Positions 44,656 to 56,071 of a stretch of 64,000 nt of DNA are shown here, one piece after another. The DNA comes from Symbiodinium sp. CCMP2592 (lineage: Eukaryota; Sar; Dinophyceae; Suessiales; Symbiodiniaceae). The stretch covers positions 485,001 through 549,000 of the forward strand of contig CAJNDT010000591.1 in NCBI GenBank assembly GCA_905221615.1. The letters run 5' to 3'. The position numbers were made by a program, and so were the translations under genes. The notes beneath the pieces were generated by a model. That model worked only from the letters and a program-made list of their open reading frames with translations. It was not told the origin of the DNA and did no database searches. The stretch's first letter is position 1. Each line of letters opens with the position of its first letter.

Positions 44656-45115
44656 GCGCGGGCGCAGTCGTGGTTCCGGACTTCGATCTAGGCGGCTACT
44701 TCGTAGTAGAGTAGGTAACCTTCTAAGCCTGTGACCATCGTCGACCCTTTTAGGGTTTCCTTGATGGACGCCTACATAATCCCGAAGCTGGCTCGATAAC
44801 TCCCCAAATACTGGACAAGTAAAGTTTGCATCTCCGGGGGTCTGGCTTTGAGTGTTTGCCGGAGCGGGTCGTAACAACTATAGTAAACATGACCCCGTGC
44901 TGTCCCGATATAAGCAGACGATCAATAACAAGGACCGAAACCTGAGTCTGCGTATTAAGGTCCATAGGTCATAGGGTCCCGGTCAGGAGCTGGATTTAGG
45001 GATATACTTGAAGTCGAAGCGCCTGAGATGTGCAATCAGCTAGGGACGTCAACTGAATCCCTCATCGACAACCCCAGCCTCTCTAAACCCTCTAAACCCT
45101 AAAACCGCGTTTCAG

Positions 45116-45193
45116 GACCAGCAGGCAGCGGGCACTCTTTCGGACGAGCCACAGGACATGCTTGACATGTTGCACCCCGGCAGCATCCATCAT
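45116..45193 (+). CDS. P450 exon: loop before I-helix
   Basis: Acceptor CGTTTCAG|GACCAG and GT donor CATCAT|GTAAGT. It reads DQQAAGTLSDEPQDMLDML then HPGSIHH. 'DmLdmL' before the I-helix is typical. An earlier GC donor would shorten the last residues. Confidence 0.85.
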
Positions 45194-46659
45194 GTAAGTT
45201 CCGAAGTTCTGTACCTTACACCCTAAACCCGAAGGGCCCCTTTAGCCAAATAGGCCCTAAGTCCTAAGCTAAATTACGATAAGCCCTGCAAGCCCTGTTT
45301 CCTCGAAGCCCTCAACTTGGACTCGGTACTACTTTGGTGATCGTACGAATTGCTGACATCTAGCAAGATTTATCAGTAATCTCCAAGAAACTAACGACAT
45401 TTTGGTTCTAAGACTACAACCTCTCAATTTGCCACTAGCACCCTTAGTTTCGGGTTTCAGGGTTTGGGGTTTAGGGGCATGCCCTTTCCACTTGTCGGGG
45501 CTCCGGGCTGAATCGGGAAGAGGGATGGATTTGTTTGTAGCAAGAAGGGATTTTTGGAGAACCTCGACCTGAACAATAGGGCGCAGGAGTCATTGCGATC
45601 TTGCTTCTCAGTGTTCGTGGCTGTGTCTGTACCGTATTATGCCCCAAACCCTATTGAAACTATTGACGAGCGCCCAATACTACCTACACATAGACCCTGA
45701 ATGCCAGTTATTTGTGGTTATTTGCTTTTCGTATTACAGGTTGAAAAGAAGCAACCTCTTCAAGTTCCACCTTTTCTGAGCTGCGAAGGTGAAGATTAAT
45801 ATTACAGCTTTAACCATCAGAATAAGGGTTGGGACTGCAACGGTATGTTATTCGTAATTGTTCAGACGCCTAAACTCTGCATTGCCTTGACGCAGTTACC
45901 ATCGTGCAGCATTGCACGATGTAGGTAGCTGAGTTGCTAGGGTCACAACCTAGGCTCGGACCGGGCGTGGACGTGCCCAAAGATGGTGCGCGGATGCAGT
46001 CAGCACAGGGTTTCGGCTGTAGAGGGCAGCGGGTCGCAACGAAGCAGGCCTAGGATGAATCGAACAAGGTCTGAGGGTAGCTTATGCTAGCTAGCATATG
46101 GCTGTGTATGCATTGTTTTAGATGTAGTTTCGAATACAATAATCTCTCCTAGCATGGAGAGTTTTGGCTCGTGCTCCGATGTTGTTTGGTTGTTTGTCAG
46201 GATCAGGGTGTCAGGGTTAGGGTTACATCCGAATTCATGCACCGTGAGGCCACGCACCGGGCAAGCGTCGCAAATATCTTGCAAGTATCTAGATGGTTAT
46301 ATCTTGAGACTAGAAAGAAGCATATCCCCAGATCTGGAGATTACCCAACTACACATTTATATATAGTCCATGTGTATTATATCAAATCATCTCGGTTACA
46401 AAAGCCCGCTGGGGATGATGTCAGCAGCAGTTGGACGTGGCACGTGTGGGCCATTTTTGGTGCAGGCCCACAGCCGAGATGATCCGAGGTGAAATTCAGA
46501 GCTAGTTGTAGGGAAATCATAAAGTCAGTGACCTAGCCATAGCTTAGGGGTACTTAGAAATAGTTTTATTTTTTTATTACAATCCCTAAGAAACAGCTAA
46601 AATTCAATTTTTTGCTAGGGTTCTAAGTTCAGTATAGATAGCAAGAACCCTCACCCCAG

Positions 46660-46740
46660 CCACCCACTCACCCACCCACCCCCCAACCCCCCCCACCCCG
46701 ACCCTCCTCCCCGCCCCCCACACCCCCCCCCCTCCGAAGC
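46660..46740. repeat. C-rich pyrimidine tract
   Basis: CCACC/CCCCC-rich stretch of about 75 bases, followed directly by the telomere-like array region. Confidence 0.9.
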
Positions 46741-46814
46741 AAAGCATAGAGCAGCTCGAACTCCTCGAAGTTGTGCTATGAGAGTCCCTACGACAACAAG
46801 CACCTTTGAGGGGG

Positions 46815-47030
46815 TTCGGGTTTAGGGTTTAGGGTTTAGGGTTTAGGGTTTAGGGGTTTAGGGGTTTAGGGGTTTAGGGGTTTAGGGTTTAGGGTTTAGG
46901 GTTTAGGGTTTAGGGCTTAGGGTTTAGGGCTTAGGGTTTAGGGTTTAGGGTTTAGGGTTTAGGGTTTAGGGTTTAGGGTTTAGGGTTTAGGGTTTAGGGG
47001 TTTAGGGGTTTAGGGGCTTAGGGGTTAGGG
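46815..47030. repeat. longest near-perfect telomere-like array (TTTAGGG)n
   Basis: About thirty TTTAGGG units, some TTTAGGGG or CTTAGGG, without interruption, inside a P450 intron. No direct repeats were seen at its edges. Confidence 0.97.
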
Positions 47031-47332
47031 AAACGGATCTTGACCATCGAAGGAGAGACACCAAAAACCGCGTAATTATGGAGAGGTCCTCATTGTCATA
47101 GTAGGGTTCCTTGAAGATCCGCCCTTTTACTAAGGAATATTGAACTCAATGAGCCCCTGTAGCTAATCGTCTGAGCCCTTCTAAAGCCCGTTAAGACTTT
47201 GAAGGACCTTGCAAACCCTACAGCAACATGTCGTACAAAACAAACATAGCAAACGGAAAACCCCCTTGAGAGTCGACCTTGAACCCAAGACCCCAAAGCA
47301 TATTCTGCGGTTGCGGAGGAGTTCTGCCGAAG

Positions 47333-47380
47333 GAGGGAGCGTTGCTGCCGATGCTGTGGATATTCTTCCTTGCCGGGCAC
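47333..47380 (+). CDS. P450 exon: I-helix first half, ...FLAGH
   Basis: Acceptor TGCCGAAG|GAGGGA and GC donor GGGCAC|GCCTGC. It reads EGALLPMLWIFFLAGH. The oxygen-activation motif AGHDTT is cut by an intron between His and Asp. Confidence 0.92.
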
Positions 47381-48058
47381 GCCTGCCGGCTCTACATTGA
47401 GGTTTTACACGGGTTTCGCATCGTTTCATAAGAGTTTCAGAAGGGTTTCATTGTGGGCTTTAGAGCGGAGAGTTTTGGGCGCGGTGAGCTTGGCTTCCGG
47501 GTCTTCGTGTATAGAACCTCTGGAAAATCCAGGGCTGTGCGGTTTCGGACTTTTGGATTTCGGCAGGGGAGTAGGAGCTTCTGCCCCGAATACCCAGTGC
47601 TAGGGACCACGGCGGCTCCTCTGTTAAAGCTTTATGCGGCACTTGGCTACTACAAAGGCTGGTTCAGCCCGCTTCCTTCATCTGGGGTTGTTCTAGACTT
47701 TTGAGTAGATGTAGGGGGACTGACATTACGGGGAGTTTGATATCGCTAGCAGTTAAAAATCTTGCTGTAATTTCATGTAGGCCAAAATCCGCACCGTGAA
47801 GGAAGCACGCTTTTCCACTAACGCCTACTACAAGCAGGTTCTCGCGGCAGTCCCCTGCCGCGGACGCTGAACTAGTCTGGAATGCCATACTTAGCACCAT
47901 ATTGTTGTGCATTTGGGAGGGCTTTGGGAAATGGTGCTCCCGCCGCAACCCCGTGCTCAGCTTCACTTTCATATCGCTTGAAGTGTCTCAAATCGCATAG
48001 GGTTTAAAGAGCACAGGGTGAGCCTAAACTGTAAACGTTCAACTGTGTCTATCCCGAG

Positions 48059-48105
48059 GATACCACTGCGGTCTCTCTGGCTTGGCAGATGTACTTCCTC
48101 GCAAA
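48059..48105 (+). CDS. P450 exon: I-helix second half, DTTAV
   Basis: Acceptor ATCCCGAG|GATACC and GT donor GCAAA|GTGGCT. It reads DTTAVSLAWQMYFLA(K). The conserved acid-Thr pair is intact. Confidence 0.93.
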
Positions 48106-48309
48106 GTGGCTCTGCGGCATTCGTGTACTTGAGGGGTCTAAAGGCATCACATCCCATCACTATAGAAGAATTCTGCACAGGTTCTGGGTTCCAAAGAGAT
48201 TCCAGCAAGATTCGAGAACTGTCCAAACGGGTTCTATACGATTTCTGATTCTGGCCAGGACCTCAGCATAATTATCAGTGGTCCCTTACATGTGGTTTGA
48301 ATCTGGATC

Positions 48310-48355
48310 CATCATCATCAACATCATCATCATCATCATCACCATCATCATCATC
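48310..48355. repeat. ATC trinucleotide repeat
   Basis: About 14 CAT/ATC triplets with few changes. Confidence 0.95.
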
Positions 48356-48882
48356 TCGCGGTGCAACTTAGACAGCTGAAAGATTAGCCACTGGCTATAA
48401 GACCCCAAGTTAACTGGAACTGCCGTGATGTTTATACCGGTTTTGCATTGCTGGTGGCAAGATTTGCCGTGAAAGGGCCTAATGCCCACTCACCCAGAAC
48501 CAACGCCCGGTTCAAACAGTACACGTGCACCAAGCCACTGCTCTCCATGTAGTTGGCATTTTCCTACGTTCTGATTATGGGGGGCCCTAATTGCAAGACA
48601 GATTAACCCACAACATGTAGTACTTGTCAGGGTCTAGTAGAGGCCGCGCGGCAATGCTGAGCTTGCCTGTTGGGTTTCGGGTTTCGGGCTTTAGCTTTAT
48701 GTAGGGTTGCAGCTACGTATCAAATCATGTCTACAATGGTAGACACTCACGTCCCTGAAGTGTGGATAGTTGCTGTCGTGCCAGTAGGTTCTGGCCGGAT
48801 TCTCCCTTTATGTCTTGGGCCATTGTCCCCGAACTCCTAGTCCCTGAACCCTGAAAGCCCTCAACCTCGGACGTTGTGGCAG

Positions 48883-48922
48883 GTACCCTGAGGTCCAGCA
48901 GAAAGCTCGAGAAGAGGCCATG
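48883..48922 (+). CDS. P450 exon: J-helix, YPEVQQKAREEAM
   Basis: Acceptor TGTGGCAG|GTACCC and GC donor GCCATG|GCTCTT. It reads (K)YPEVQQKAREEAM, the 'hPe.q.k.r.E' J-helix. Confidence 0.93.
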
Positions 48923-49038
48923 GCTCTTGCTTCAGTTCAGCTCTTTAGGGTGCAGCACCCTGAAACCCCAAAGCTGAAACCCAACAACCCGGAACATCCA
49001 GACCCTACGCCGCAAACCCTAAACCCTAAACCGAATCT

Positions 49039-49149
49039 ATCGGAGGCCCCAAAAGGTGGGATGAAGGTAGGTGGGATATTCCCATATAAGAGTCCTTACA
49101 TAAGGGATCCTTAATCCTACCTACCTTCATCCCACCTTTTAAGCCCTCC
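49039..49149. mobile_element. hairpin element, family O
   Basis: Long near-perfect arms: AAAAGGTGGGATGAAGGTAG (from 49050) with CTACCTTCATCCCACCTTTT (to 49139), extended outward by CGGAGG/CCTCCG. Confidence 0.92.
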
Positions 49150-49381
49150 GAAGCTAAACTCCCCAGCCCCGTGATCATCAACGATCTTGGCTTCTGAGTT
49201 TGATCGTCTTGCCGAGGGTTCTCACGACGGACAACGGCCTTTAAGAATCCTTGGGCTTCCAGTGACCGGTGCAGTAAGCTGGGTCTTGTTAGTTTTGGCT
49301 AGTTCATGGTCTACCTGTACTGTGGGAACTGTCTTCTTGCATAAACCCCTGAACCCAAAGCCGCTCAAGTGAGCTTCTAGG

Positions 49382-49490
49382 GTACTATAGAAGCTTAAAT
49401 AATTACCAATATTATTCCTTAGGGCTCCTTTTTGCAACTATACTATAAAGGATTCCCAGACCCTAGCCTATTCTAATTCTTAAGGTCCCT
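49382..49490. mobile_element. decayed element, family N
   Basis: GGTACTATAGAAGCTTAAATAATT at the left and CCTATTCTAATTCTTAAGGTCCC at the right. Confidence 0.6.
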
Positions 49491-49646
49491 ATCCTCACTA
49501 GCCGCACCCGGAAAAAAGTCCTACAGTACCCCAAGCCCCAAACCCTAAACCCTAAACCACAAAATAATCTAAGCCCTAGAACCGCTGCGGGAGCCGAAGC
49601 ACCCCTTAGCAGCCAGACAGGACCGGCAAGCCGTTTGCCTTCATGT

Positions 49647-49747
49647 GGGAGTTTCCGAAAATTAGGGGATCCTTATATGGTACCCTAATAGTCGGATCCT
49701 CATTTTAAGGACCCCAAAATACGGTACCCCTAAATTTCGGAAACGCC
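49647..49747. mobile_element. hairpin element, family C, with CATGT target duplication
   Basis: GGGAGTTTCCGAAAATTAGG and CCCTAAATTTCGGAAACGCC; the core GTCGGATCCTCATTTTAAGG is as in the other copies. CATGT flanks both sides (49642-49646 and 49748-49752). Confidence 0.87.
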
Positions 49748-50273
49748 CATGTAGAGGTCTGAATTATTTGCAATTTTTGCCGTCCAGTACTAAAGTTCCC
49801 CCACCCAACCCCCACCGACACCTGCAAAAATGTAAAAACTGAGACAATCATGGAGCCCCGAGTGATAATCGACCCCATGAAACCTTCATAAGAACATAAA
49901 GGAAAGCACTTTACAGCCCTTCTCCCCAGGCCCTGGAAATGGGAGTATTGATTCACTTGTTGTGTTTCGCCCGTTAAACCATAAATGCTGAATCCTCAAT
50001 TGCAAAGTTCGAAAGCCAAGTTCCTCCCCTTGTAAATAAGTCTCAAAGTACGAAGTCCCATAAACCCTAAACCCCATAAATCACTGAGCCCGAAACCTTA
50101 AGAGTGCTAGATTACCAAGTCCCAAATTTCCGGAGCACTAAACCCTAAACCCCTAAAACTTAAATCCTAAACCCTACCTGGGGATTCAAAAACCTACCGT
50201 TTTAAGGGTTCGACGCTCCAATCAAGGGATCATAACCTACCATTTTGTGGGGTTTGGAGATACATGTAGACCC

Positions 50274-50377
50274 TACCTGTAGTCTCCAGTGTAGTTCCTT
50301 TTTGGGCTTACCGTTTAGAATCCTTAATACATAATTGGTTAAGCCAAAAAAAGGAACTCCAATGGAGACTATAGGTA
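50274..50377. mobile_element. hairpin element, family D (copy 3)
   Basis: Arms TACCTGTAGTCTCCAGTG and CCAATGGAGACTATAGGTA. It lies between two copies of a 60-base direct repeat (see findings). Confidence 0.85.
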
Positions 50378-50460
50378 AACCCCAAACCGCAAGATTCAGC
50401 TCCAAATTAAGGGATCATAACCTATATACTATTTTGTGGGGTTTGGAGATACATGTAGAC

Positions 50461-50510
50461 CCTAAACCCTAACCCTAAACCCTAAACCCTAAACCCTAAA
50501 CCCTAAACCG
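50461..50510. repeat. short telomere-like repeat (CCCTAAA)
   Basis: Seven units. It ends 20 bases before the exon at 50531. Confidence 0.92.
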
Positions 50511-50530
50511 TAAGATTCAGCTCCCGGGAG

Positions 50531-50572
50531 GCTCAGAAGATTCTGGCCGGTCGGAAAGATCCCACCGCCGAG
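50531..50572 (+). CDS. P450 exon: AQKILAGRKDPTAE
   Basis: Acceptor CCCGGGAG|GCTCAG and GA donor GCCGAG|GATGGC, phase 0 to 0. It fills the J-K helix connection. GCTC follows both the previous donor and this acceptor. Confidence 0.92.
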
Positions 50573-50639
50573 GATGGCAAGCGGGGTGTTCGCGGGGTTA
50601 CCACCTGCGGCCAGTTCTTTAAATACATACAAACATGCG

Positions 50640-50695
50640 TACATACAGAATAAACAAAATATCTTACATCAAGACACACACATACCTAGAAACCG

Positions 50696-50775
<80 letters not shown>

Positions 50776-50788
50776 GCGTGTGTGTGTG

Positions 50789-50819
<31 letters not shown>

Positions 50820-50928
50820 GTATATGTATATGTATACAGGCTGTAGGAACTGGTGTGTGTGTGTGAAAACAAATATCTATGTATGTATCATGTATCCGCG
50901 TGTGTATACACGCATGTATGCACTTCGT

Positions 50929-50981
<53 letters not shown>

Positions 50982-51400
50982 TGCATGTGTATACACACCC
51001 ATATGTTAACATGCATGTGTGTGTGTGTGGGTATTTGTACGTGTATGAGTATATCGTAGATCTATGTTTTCTGTTTACACACACATAATTTGCAAACATG
51101 TGCAGGCAGGCAGACAGGCAGGCAGGCATCGATGTATGTATGTATGTATGTCTGAATGTAATGCAAAATTTATGCATGTATGTATTTATGCATGTTTTCT
51201 GCATGTATGTATGCATGCATGAATGTGTGCACGTGTGTACACACCTGTATATATATATATATATACATGCCTATCTATGTAGATGCATATACATAAAGAC
51301 ACATACCCTCACATGCTACATACATACATACAGACATAACTAAATGCACAGACACACACGCACACACAGTATCATAATATATGTATATGTATATACACAT
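50640..51400. repeat. TA, TG, CATG microsatellite region
   Basis: Perfect TA runs at about 50698-50770 and 50930-50979, joined by TG/CA-rich and TATG-rich sequence to about 51340. The Tyr-Ile frames on both strands are artefacts. All of it lies in one P450 intron. Confidence 0.96.
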
Positions 51401-51457
51401 GTTGATGCATGGTTTAAAAACATCACCCATCACACTTCTTTGAGTTCTTGTTTCCAG

Positions 51458-51500
51458 GACATGGAGAACGTGCCGTATCTGTCTGCTGTCATCAACGAAG
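51458..51500 (+). CDS. P450 exon: K-helix, ENVPYLSAVINE
   Basis: Acceptor TTGTTTCCAG|GACATG and GC donor AACGAAG|GCCCCA. It reads DMENVPYLSAVINE(G). The Glu is the first residue of the conserved ExxR. Confidence 0.95.
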
Positions 51501-51711
51501 GCCCCAGCTGCTCGCGTCGAGCGACTATCCGGCTTAGGGTTTCGTCGGTTCAGAGATTCCGATTCTCTTTCATCCTCTGGTTCAAGCCGTTAGCCTTTAA
51601 GCCCTGAAGCTCTAAAACCTTAAAGGCTTAAACCCAGGGTCCAAGTTCGCAAACCGTAGGAATTGAGGTCCCGAACTCATTGTAGATCTACCTATCTGAA
51701 TGTGTAAAACT

Positions 51712-51775
51712 ATATATGTATATATATATATATATACATACACATGTCTATACATATACATACATGTGACCCTGC
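51712..51775. repeat. TA/CATA microsatellite
   Basis: TATG and CATA tetramers around a TA run. Confidence 0.93.
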
Positions 51776-52008
51776 AGGTATGATTTCATACATATACTCT
51801 GTCAGTCATGTGGTGATACCCAACAGCCTCTTCGTTGGGCTTCTGCCCCCTTTTTTGTTGCGGCCCTCCGAGTACTCTAGCGTAGAATTCAGAAGCCTGA
51901 ATAGTCAGCACTAGTGCTCTTGAGGGGTCCTGACTATACTTATAAGGTATATCAGGACCCTAAAATATTCTGAATTCATAAGGCCCCGATAGTAGGCCCT
52001 ATAGTGCT

Positions 52009-52119
52009 CAGAGAGCCCAATACCCCTTAATTGAGGAATATAGCTTACTTAAATCATAATATGAAGCCCGATATAATTTAAGCCATATTCCTTACTTAAG
52101 GGGTATTGGGCTCTTTGGG
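52009..52119. mobile_element. hairpin element, family F (copy 4)
   Basis: CAGAGAGCCCAATACCCCTTAA and TTAAGGGGTATTGGGCTCTTTG. On either side lie copies of another repeat (GTAGGCTCTTTGGG and ATAAGGCCC(C/G)..TAGTAGG). Confidence 0.9.
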
Positions 52120-52227
52120 TATAGCCACCCCGTTAAACTTATGTACCATCCTTATAAGGTAGATCTAGAACCCTACAGTATTCTGAACTCATAAGGCCCG
52201 TATAGTAGGCTCTTTGGGTACGTCGAG

Positions 52228-52271
52228 GCCTCCGCGTGCGCCCGCCCGTCTTCAATCTCTACACTCGACAG
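52228..52271 (+). CDS. P450 exon: LR of ExxR, then RPPVFNLYTRQ
   Basis: Acceptor TACGTCGAG|GCCTCC and GC donor CGACAG|GCGGCC. It reads (G)LRVRPPVFNLYTRQ. The ExxR charge pair is completed across a 0.7-kb intron. Confidence 0.94.
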
Positions 52272-53149
52272 GCGGCCCACGTCTCTCGGCTGGCACTCGA
52301 GAAGACAACCTTTGAGTTCGTTTAAGGGTTACTATAAGGGTACTATAAGGGTGCCCTCAAAGCCCCAAAACCTAAACTCTAAATCCTGGATCCTTAACCC
52401 TTAAACCCTGAACCCTCAACCCCAAGAGCCCCAACCCTAAACCCCTATAGAGCCAGCAGGGTCCAGGGTTTAGGGTTTTGGGATTTCGGTTGCAGTTTCT
52501 GGGGTTTCAGGGTATATGTAAGGGCTTGGCGTTTCGCTTTTAGGGTTTAAGCCACTTAGAATAGTTGGATACTCAAAAGTGGAACGATGGGTTACTCAAG
52601 TTATCGTCCTGAGAGTTGAGATTTACAGAAATGGCCCAAAGTTCCAGTTACTAAAATTCCGTTATGGTCCCATCGAGGTACCTACTCATTATTCTAAAAT
52701 TCACGGCCGGGGCGTAGGGTTCGGGTCTCAGAGCCTGGGGTTTATGACCTAGGGCCATTTCAGGATGTTCCGGCCTTCTGGGGGTTTGGTGCATTGAGTG
52801 CTCGCTGGATTCGAGGGCTTCCGTCTGCAGGGGATTGTTTTGTTTTGTGGTGGGAAGTTCATTACAGGCTGTGGCTTAGAGCTTCGTCTGGTTTGTTTTG
52901 AGGATGTCATTGGCTTAAGCTTCGTCCGGCTGGTGCAATGGGTGCCGTTGCCTTTGTTTTTTTCGGGTTCGGAGTTTATGGTTTTGTGGTGATGTGGCTT
53001 GACTTTGGTCGTTTTGTTGGGAGCTGTGAACCTCGAACCGGAACCCAGCAACAACACAAGACGACCATACATGCCCCACCAAACCCTCATAAAAACGTGT
53101 GCAAAGCCTTCAGTTCAAGCCGTTCTAACGCAAGACTCTGAATACCCGA

Positions 53150-53250
53150 TAGACCCTAAACCCCCAAACCCTAAACCCTAAAAGCCCTAAAACCTTAACA
53201 CCCTAACACCTAAACCCTAAACCCTAAAACCCTAAACCTTAAAACCTTAA
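53150..53250. repeat. telomere-like repeat (CCCTAAA)
   Basis: CCCTAAA/CCCTAAAA and CCTTAAAA units, 50 bases before a P450 exon. Confidence 0.88.
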
Positions 53251-53304
53251 GACCATAACCCCCGCCCCAACCATAAACAAAAGCGAGCTTGGAGACTTTC
53301 GGAG

Positions 53305-53344
53305 GACACCGAGCTCGACGGCGTCTTCGTTCCGAAGGGCACAG
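53305..53344 (+). CDS. P450 exon: DTELDGVFVPKGT
   Basis: Acceptor TTTCGGAG|GACACC and GC donor GGCACAG|GCCCAG. It reads DTELDGVFVPKGT, the beta-turn 'dtel.G..iPkGt' after the K-helix. Confidence 0.94.
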
Positions 53345-53821
53345 GCCCAGAAAGCTGCCCCAAACTGCACCAAGCTTGCTATAGGGGCCTCAAGCATCAG
53401 ACTAGGGTTCCTTCAAAGGGGTCCTTAAATTTTTACCATAAGGAATCCATCATAAGCGGTACTCTGATATAGGGGCCGTCATAATTAGAATAGGGTTTTG
53501 GTGCCCATTGTACTGTAATCATAGTCAGATGACACTATATGTCCTCTCCCAGAGTAGATGCATATGTAGGTCAATGCTTGCTGTGGGTTGGAGCATGTCG
53601 GGCCTGTCAAGCTAGATTTGTCATGAGTCTTTGGTGCAGAAGTGCTTGCTGGGGGAGCCCAGCCCCGCTTGACTACCATCCGATTTCAGCTGAACTCCTA
53701 GGACTTGAGAGTTGTGGTGTTGGGCTCGTGGGATATATTTATATATTCGGTGTCTAGTAGGGTTTGTCGGCTCATATTGTTTCTGGGCTTCATGATTTGG
53801 ATTTCGGTGGGCATGTTGCAG

Positions 53822-53862
53822 GAATTGCACTGCACATCGCAGCCATCAACAAGCATCCAGAG
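53822..53862 (+). CDS. P450 exon: GIALHIAAINKHPE
   Basis: Acceptor TGTTGCAG|GAATTG and GC donor CCAGAG|GCCCGC. It joins PKGT before and VWGEAEDF after in exact phase. Confidence 0.93.
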
Positions 53863-54052
53863 GCCCGCCCATGGCCACGGTCATAGGGCTGCTGGGTGGG
53901 GACGAGGGTCTGTTGCCAGCCCTAAGATCTAAACCTCGGTCTCAGGTAAGTTTCTGCTTCGGTTCCCCATGGCCAAGCCTTTGTCGCCGATCTGTTTGTC
54001 CGGGCGTGTACATCTGAGGGGGGTGTGCTCATGACATTGGCTCTATCACTCT

Positions 54053-54053
<1 letters not shown>

Positions 54054-54102
<49 letters not shown>

Positions 54103-54110
54103 CTCTATGT
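54054..54110. repeat. CT microsatellite
   Basis: (CT)n with a few CG changes, followed by a reverse-complementary GAGAG-rich stretch near 54119-54155. Confidence 0.95.
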
Positions 54111-54565
54111 CGACGCAGCGAGAGAAAGGGCCAGAGAGAGAACGACAAAGAGAAAGACATGGATGCCCAAACCCCGGTTCCCTGAAAGTGGAGGAGACAA
54201 TAGTACATCCGCACAGTCCCCATTTCACCATTCTGTCAGTAGGTAATTCCAAAGGCCTGGGTTTCTTTGCCAGGCTGCTCCGCGAGAGGGAGACGGACAG
54301 ACTGAGACTGACTTTACACATCTGCTGCAGCTGACAGCCCCAAAGCGTCCCGAAGCCTATGGCCCCTAATCTCAGGGTTGTCGGACCCTTCACTGGTTTT
54401 TCCTGGGCTTTGGGGTACCATACTTTACTGGTTTAATTCTTTGTCTTAAAAGGAACTATTATGAAATAAAAGTTTATACTTTTTTCTCCCTGCTTACTTG
54501 AAAGCCAAATTTATAATTCCAGACCCGACAACGCAAATTCTAAGCCCAAAAAGTCGATTCCACAG

Positions 54566-54615
54566 GTTTGGGGGGAAGCTGAAGACTTCAACCCGGAGCG
54601 GTTCCTCCAGGAAAA
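54566..54615 (+). CDS. P450 exon: WGEAEDFNPERF
   Basis: Acceptor TTCCACAG|GTTTGG and GT donor GGAAAA|GTGCGG. It reads VWGEAEDFNPERFLQE(K). It holds the PERF motif that locks the ExxR pair. Confidence 0.95.
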
Positions 54616-54869
54616 GTGCGGCGCTCAGAGCCTCCGAACAGGGTCTTCTTGCAGTTCAGACACTTGGATTTGGAATATGTTTCAATAGTCTTCTTTAGGG
54701 CTTCCGATTCCCTTTTGGTTAGGGTTTAGGGTTTAGGGGCTCCCGGTTCCCTGTTGTATTTGTACCACAACATACAAAACCCCCCCCAAAAACCCTGTCG
54801 AATTATAAACGGTGTAGTAGCAGTGAGTCCTCGTAGCTATGAGCAGGTAGGATCCCGTTTCCTTGGGTG

Positions 54870-54881
54870 TGTGTATATATA

Positions 54882-54943
<62 letters not shown>

Positions 54944-54948
54944 CATAC

Positions 54949-54997
<49 letters not shown>

Positions 54998-55205
54998 TGT
55001 GTGTATGTATGTATGTATGTATGTATGTATGTATGTAGTGTGTGTGTATGTATGTATGTATGTATGTATGTATGTATGTATGTATGTATGTATGTATGTA
55101 TGTATGTATGTATGTATGTATGTATGTATGTATGTGTGTGTGTATGTGTGTATGTATGTATGTATGTATGTATCTATGTATGTATATGTAGATATATGTA
55201 CACAG
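54870..55205. repeat. TA and TATG microsatellite array
   Basis: TA runs at about 54888-54995, then near-perfect (TATG)n to about 55185 with short TG interruptions. All reading frames here are artefacts. Confidence 0.97.
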
Positions 55206-55254
55206 ACATACATACTTTCTTAGGTACATACTAGAAGCAACAGACCATTCAACA

Positions 55255-55445
55255 CTATACAGAGCAGGAGCAAGACCAAAAGCAAGAGCAGGAGTAAGAG
55301 CAATAGCACAAGCAAGAGCACAAGCAAGAGCAAAAGCAAGAGCAAAAAGCAGGAACGACAGCAAGAGCAGGGGCAAGAGACGCAGCAGCACCTGGAAGAC
55401 AAACCAGCCCGGGACAAAAGCCAGCGTGGAAGCAAGTGCCAAAGC
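55255..55445. repeat. GAGCAA-type hexamer minisatellite
   Basis: About thirty imperfect copies of AGCAAG/AGCAGG, with spacing held at six bases. It is strongly purine-rich on the + strand. The open frames (Ala-Leu-rich on -) follow from the period. Confidence 0.92.
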
Positions 55446-55905
55446 AGAAGCAAGATCCCTCAAGAGTGATCGTAGCCCGTTTCATATTCTACAGCTAGGG
55501 GGAGTGGATTCTGTAAAGAATGTCGCTTTCCAGGTAGCAGCATGGTCTCAGGGTGCATCCGAATCCTGCATGGCCTCTAGAACCCAAGCCAAGAACAGCA
55601 GGGTAAGTCAAGAGACATCCCGCACAAAGAAGCCTGAAACATAAAAGTCTCCACACCTCTCAAGCCCCGAGCCCGGAAGCCCAGAAGTCCGGCAAACCGT
55701 AAGCGCGAACTCTCGATTTAGAGGCCTTGTTCCTTCAGGTCCCTGTTACTAGTATAGTACAACAGAGATTCAAAGCGCAGTAAGGCCCTTTAATATGACA
55801 GGGCTTTTCTAGAAACCCCTATAGGGCCCTTTGAACAACCTGTAAAGGGACCCGATTCGACGGATGAAGACCCCCGTATTGTGTCCCCAGAGCCCCACCT
55901 TCCAG

Positions 55906-55943
55906 GCAGCCCCGGGTGTTCCACAACCTCCCTTTCTCGGCAG
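55906..55943 (+). CDS. P450 exon: first half of the haem loop, ...LPFSAG
   Basis: Acceptor CACCTTCCAG|GCAGCC and GA donor CGGCAG|GAGCGG. It reads (K)QPRVFHNLPFSA(G). Together with the next exon it makes FSAGPRRCLG. Confidence 0.95.
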
Positions 55944-55972
55944 GAGCGGACGGTTTGGGGTTTGGGTTGATT

Positions 55973-56071
55973 ACTTGGAGGTTCATGGGTAGTTATAAGT
56001 AGGATAACTATGATTATAACCTATATCAGGGGACTCATAACCCACTTATAACTACCCATGAACCTCCAAGT
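55973..56071. mobile_element. hairpin element, family A2 (best copy)
   Basis: 28-base near-perfect arms beginning ACTTGGAGGTTCATGGGTAG. It starts 30 bases after the haem-loop exon. Confidence 0.93.

Noticed and set aside
50574..51343. Frames rich in Tyr-Ile and His-Thr around TA/TG repeats, also at 23.3-23.6, 37.1-37.4 and 54.8-55.5 kb
   Set aside because: Translations of dinucleotide and tetranucleotide microsatellites, open on both strands.
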